Positions 61,741 through 64,000 of a stretch of DNA of 64,000 bases are shown one piece after another. The stretch covers positions 5,702,053 to 5,766,052 of the forward strand of contig NZ_CP066779.1 of assembly GCF_016598535.1 (NCBI RefSeq), written 5' to 3'. The DNA comes from Rhodococcus sp. P-2 (lineage in GTDB: Bacteria > Actinomycetota > Actinomycetes > Mycobacteriales > Mycobacteriaceae). The first letter of the stretch is position 1; each line of letters begins with the position of its first letter. The notes below the pieces were generated by a model that saw nothing but the letters and a program-made list of their open reading frames with translations, was not told the DNA's origin and did not search any database. The translations under genes were made by a program, and so were the position numbers.

Positions 61741-62574
61741 ATGACTACAAGAGGTGACATTCAATCGGCAGTAGTGATCGGTGGTACCGGCAAGACCGGT
61801 GCGCGCGTGGCTCACAGGCTCACCGCGGCGGGCGTGCGGACCCGAATCGCGTCGAGAACCTCCGGGACGCTTTTCGAGTGGAACGATCAAACGACGTGGC
61901 AGCCCGCTGTGTCCGGTGTCGACGCGGCATACGTGGCGTATGCGCCGGATCTTGCGGTGCCGGAATCGAGCACGCACATCGAGGAGTTGGCGAATCTCGC
62001 GTATCGCGAAGGCGTCAGGCGAATGGTGCTCCTGTCCGGTCGGGGTGAACCGGCAGCGCAGAAGGCCGAGCGGGTGCTGGCCGACAGTGGCCTGGAATGG
62101 GCTGTGGTGCGGGCCAGTTGGTTTGCCCAGAATTTCAGTGAAGGGTATCTGCTCGACCCGATTCGAGAAGGCCACCTGGCACTTCCGACAGGTGGGGTGG
62201 GGGAGCCGTTCATCGACGTCGACGATCTCGCTGACGTGGCGGTGGCCGCGTTGACTCGAACCGAACTCCTCGGCCGAGTCCTCGAGGTGACAGGTCCGGA
62301 GTTACTCACTTTCGCGGAGGCCGTTGAGGCGATTTCGACGGCGTCGGGTCGCGCGGTGGAGTTCGAAAGAATTGGACTGCAACAATTTTCCGACAGCATG
62401 ACGGAAGTCGGCATCCCGAGCGACGTCGTGGAGTTGCTCACGTACCTGTTCGCCGAGGTTCTCGACGGACGGAATCAAAGCGTGACCGGAGTGGTCGAAG
62501 AGGTCCTGGACAGGCCCGCTCGAGATTTCACCACTTTTGCCGCCGAGGTCGCTCGAACGGGGGTTTGGTCATGA
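61741..62574 (+). CDS. NmrA-like NAD(P)-binding protein
   Basis: A 277-residue atypical short-chain dehydrogenase/NmrA family protein. VVIGGTGKTGARVAHRL is the dinucleotide loop (Gly-x-x-Gly-x-x-Gly). MVLLSGRGE, VRASWFAQNFSEGY and FIDVDDLADVAVAALT follow the family order. It could be a redox sensor or quinone/anthrone-related reductase. ATG 61741 is chosen at the family start; the frame begins at 61684. It overlaps the next gene (ATGA). Confidence 0.85.
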   Translation: MTTRGDIQSAVVIGGTGKTGARVAHRLTAAGVRTRIASRTSGTLFEWNDQTTWQPAVSGVDAAYVAYAPDLAVPESSTHIEELANLAYREGVRRMVLLSGRGEPAAQKAERVLADSGLEWAVVRASWFAQNFSEGYLLDPIREGHLALPTGGVGEPFIDVDDLADVAVAALTRTELLGRVLEVTGPELLTFAEAVEAISTASGRAVEFERIGLQQFSDSMTEVGIPSDVVELLTYLFAEVLDGRNQSVTGVVEEVLDRPARDFTTFAAEVARTGVWS

Positions 62575-63074
62575 AGAAGTCCGAGGTCTTTCTGGAGTTG
62601 CTGGTCGGCGTGACTGCGCTCGGCGCGCTCGTCGACGGTGGTGCGTTGTTTGCTTTCTCTTCCTTTGTGATGCCCGCCCTGCGATCGGTGGACACTCATA
62701 CCGCGATCACGTCGATGCAGGCGATCAACGTCGAAGCACCACGCAGTGCCTTGATGCTGCCGCTCATCGGATCCGCGCTGACTGCACTGTCCGCTGGAAT
62801 CTGGGCATCGATCTCCAGGCCGAACGGTTGGATGCTCGCGGTCGTCGGTTGCGTCGGCGTCCTCGTTTCCTTCGTGGTGACCGCGATTTACCACGTCCCG
62901 CGTAACGACGCTTTTGCCTCGGTGAGCGCTACCGACGCAGCCGCATGGGCGTCGTACGAGGCGGGGTGGACGATGTGGAATCACGTCAGGGTTGCGCTGT
63001 ACCTCCTGTCGGGAATCGTGCTCGCGGTGGCCGCGGTGCTACCAGCAACAAACGCGGTGGACACGGCCCAGTAG
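62571..63074 (+). CDS. DUF1772 (anthrone oxygenase-like) membrane protein
   Basis: A 167-residue four-helix membrane protein of the DUF1772 family. [27 protein letters not shown] opens it, and [10 protein letters not shown] and [20 protein letters not shown] are conserved. The family includes fungal anthrone oxygenases. Together with the NmrA-like gene it probably forms a two-gene unit acting on an aromatic compound or stress signal, under the AraC regulator. The start ATG 62571 overlaps the previous stop. Confidence 0.85.
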   Translation: MKKSEVFLELLVGVTALGALVDGGALFAFSSFVMPALRSVDTHTAITSMQAINVEAPRSALMLPLIGSALTALSAGIWASISRPNGWMLAVVGCVGVLVSFVVTAIYHVPRNDAFASVSATDAAAWASYEAGWTMWNHVRVALYLLSGIVLAVAAVLPATNAVDTAQ

Positions 63075-63085
63075 TCTTGTACCCC

Positions 63086-64000
63086 GTGAGTGATGTAGAA
63101 GCCCAGCCAGTCGACGACACCCCCGAGCAGCTCCGTATCCGGCGCGAAAAGCGTGAACGGATCCTCGCGCAGGGGCAGGAGGCGTACCCGGTTTCGGTCG
63201 ATCGCACCCACACGCTTGCGCAGATCCGCGCGGAGTATCCGGAACTCGAGCCGGACACGGCGACTGGTGTGCTGGTCGGCATCGTCGGCCGCGTCATCTT
63301 CATGCGCAACACCGGCAAGCTGTGCTTCGCGACTCTGCAAGAGGGCGACGGCACCCAGCTGCAGGCCATGATCAGCCTCGCCGGTGTCGGCGAAGAGGCA
63401 CTGGCTGCCTGGAAGTCCGACGTCGACCTCGGTGACTTCGTCTTCATCCACGGCGAGGTCATCAGCTCCCGTCGCGGCGAGCTCAGCGTGATGGCCGACG
63501 CCTGGCAGATCGCATCCAAGTCGCTGCGCCCCCTGCCGGTTGCGCACAAGGAAATGAGCGAAGAGTCCCGGGTGCGTCAGCGCTACGCGGATCTGATCGT
63601 TCGCCCCGAGGCTCGTGACAACGCCCGCAAGCGCGTCGCTGTCGTCCGCGCGCTGCGCAATGCGCTCGAGAGCCGCGGCTTCCTCGAGGTCGAGACGCCG
63701 ATGCTGCAGACGCTGCACGGCGGCGCGGCAGCTCGCCCGTTCGTCACGCACTCGAACGCCCTCGACATCGACCTGTACCTGCGTATCGCGCCGGAACTGT
63801 TTCTCAAGCGTTGCGTTGTCGGCGGCATCGAGAAGGTCTTCGAGATCAACCGCAACTTCCGCAACGAGGGCGTCGACTCCACCCACTCTCCCGAGTTCGC
63901 GATGCTCGAGACGTACGAGGCCTACGGCACGTACGACGATTCCGCGAAGATGATTCGTGAACTCGTCCAGGAAGTTGCGCAGGAAGCGTTCGGAACGCAG
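63086..64000 (+). CDS. lysS: Lysyl-tRNA synthetase (class II), 3' end beyond window
   Basis: The first 305 residues of a class II LysRS. The anticodon-binding OB domain includes [22 protein letters not shown]. Motif 1 ([25 protein letters not shown]) is followed by motif 2 ([24 protein letters not shown]). Both are intact; motif 3 is past the edge. The start is GTG 63086, 11 bases after the DUF1772 gene, without a clear Shine-Dalgarno; tagtct eight bases before it could be a -10 box, so a leaderless mRNA is possible. Confidence 0.95.
   Translation, partial: MSDVEAQPVDDTPEQLRIRREKRERILAQGQEAYPVSVDRTHTLAQIRAEYPELEPDTATGVLVGIVGRVIFMRNTGKLCFATLQEGDGTQLQAMISLAGVGEEALAAWKSDVDLGDFVFIHGEVISSRRGELSVMADAWQIASKSLRPLPVAHKEMSEESRVRQRYADLIVRPEARDNARKRVAVVRALRNALESRGFLEVETPMLQTLHGGAAARPFVTHSNALDIDLYLRIAPELFLKRCVVGGIEKVFEINRNFRNEGVDSTHSPEFAMLETYEAYGTYDDSAKMIRELVQEVAQEAFGTQ

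Noticed and set aside
1-64000. tRNA, rRNA, CRISPR or replication origin features
   Set aside because: I scanned for tRNA T-loop and anticodon patterns, rRNA cores and DnaA-box clusters by eye and saw none. A tRNAscan/Infernal run would be decisive.

Overview
The window is a high-GC actinobacterial chromosome segment, most likely Rhodococcus (R. erythropolis/qingshengii group). The main evidence is gene order. The blocks dacB - DUF2342 metalloprotease - tilS - hpt with divergent ppa, and ftsH - folE - folP - folB - folK - DUF3180 - membrane protein - DUF2520 - panC - panD - coaX - lysS, match the order I know from Mycobacterium tuberculosis around Rv3598c-Rv3628. GTG and TTG starts, stop-start overlaps and Ala/Arg/Asp-rich proteins fit the same lineage. 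The genus is inferred; no rRNA or other direct taxonomic marker is present.

Layout. (a) 1-2.1 kb: a secreted LIP-family lipase cut by the window edge and two GNAT acetyltransferases. (b) 2.3-14.6 kb: a Ter-type stress cluster. TerC/DUF475 and TerD are transcribed leftwards. Rightwards run a helical protein, a CitE-like lyase, two phosphoribosyltransferase-fold enzymes (one with a TRSP tail, one with a PELOTA tail), a HAD phosphatase, a two-domain TerD, an exported SGNH hydrolase, a TerD fused to a degenerate FtsK-like P-loop domain, and TerB. (c) 14.7-31.3 kb: an accessory zone of small orphan genes, duplicated repeat cassettes, an IS3 remnant, integrase and resolvase scraps, a second LIP lipase, an MFS exporter, a PHP hydrolase and several hypothetical proteins. 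(d) 31.5-37.3 kb: an APC permease, a NodB deacetylase, an LCP cell-wall ligase and a dienoyl-CoA isomerase-like crotonase. (e) 37.3-41.9 kb: ppa, dacB, metalloprotease, tilS, hpt. (f) 42.0-49.3 kb: an insertion relative to the M. tuberculosis order, carrying a PH-domain protein, a zinc-hook ABC ATPase with a HEPN-like C-terminus overlapping a second small HEPN-like gene (candidate defence module), and a malonate module matC-matB with divergent matR. (g) 49.6-59.5 kb: ftsH, the folate genes and the pantothenate/CoA genes. (h) 59.5-64 kb: a cysteine dioxygenase/rhodanese operon behind a Cys-rich leader peptide, an AraC regulator divergent from an NmrA-like/DUF1772 pair, and the start of lysS.

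How genes work together: the Ter cluster looks like a complete metal/stress sensing unit with a nucleoside-like metabolite pathway, except that I see no ATP-grasp ligase. folE-P-B-K supply dihydrofolate precursors, and panC-panD-coaX supply CoA precursors. matC imports malonate and matB activates it under matR. The cysteine dioxygenase and rhodanese probably handle excess cysteine and sulfane sulfur, with the leader peptide sensing cysteine. The strongest candidates for new biology are the zinc-hook ATPase/HEPN pair, the TerD-FtsK-like fusion, the membrane-anchored cold-shock-like protein and the repeat-borne Trp-rich micropeptide.
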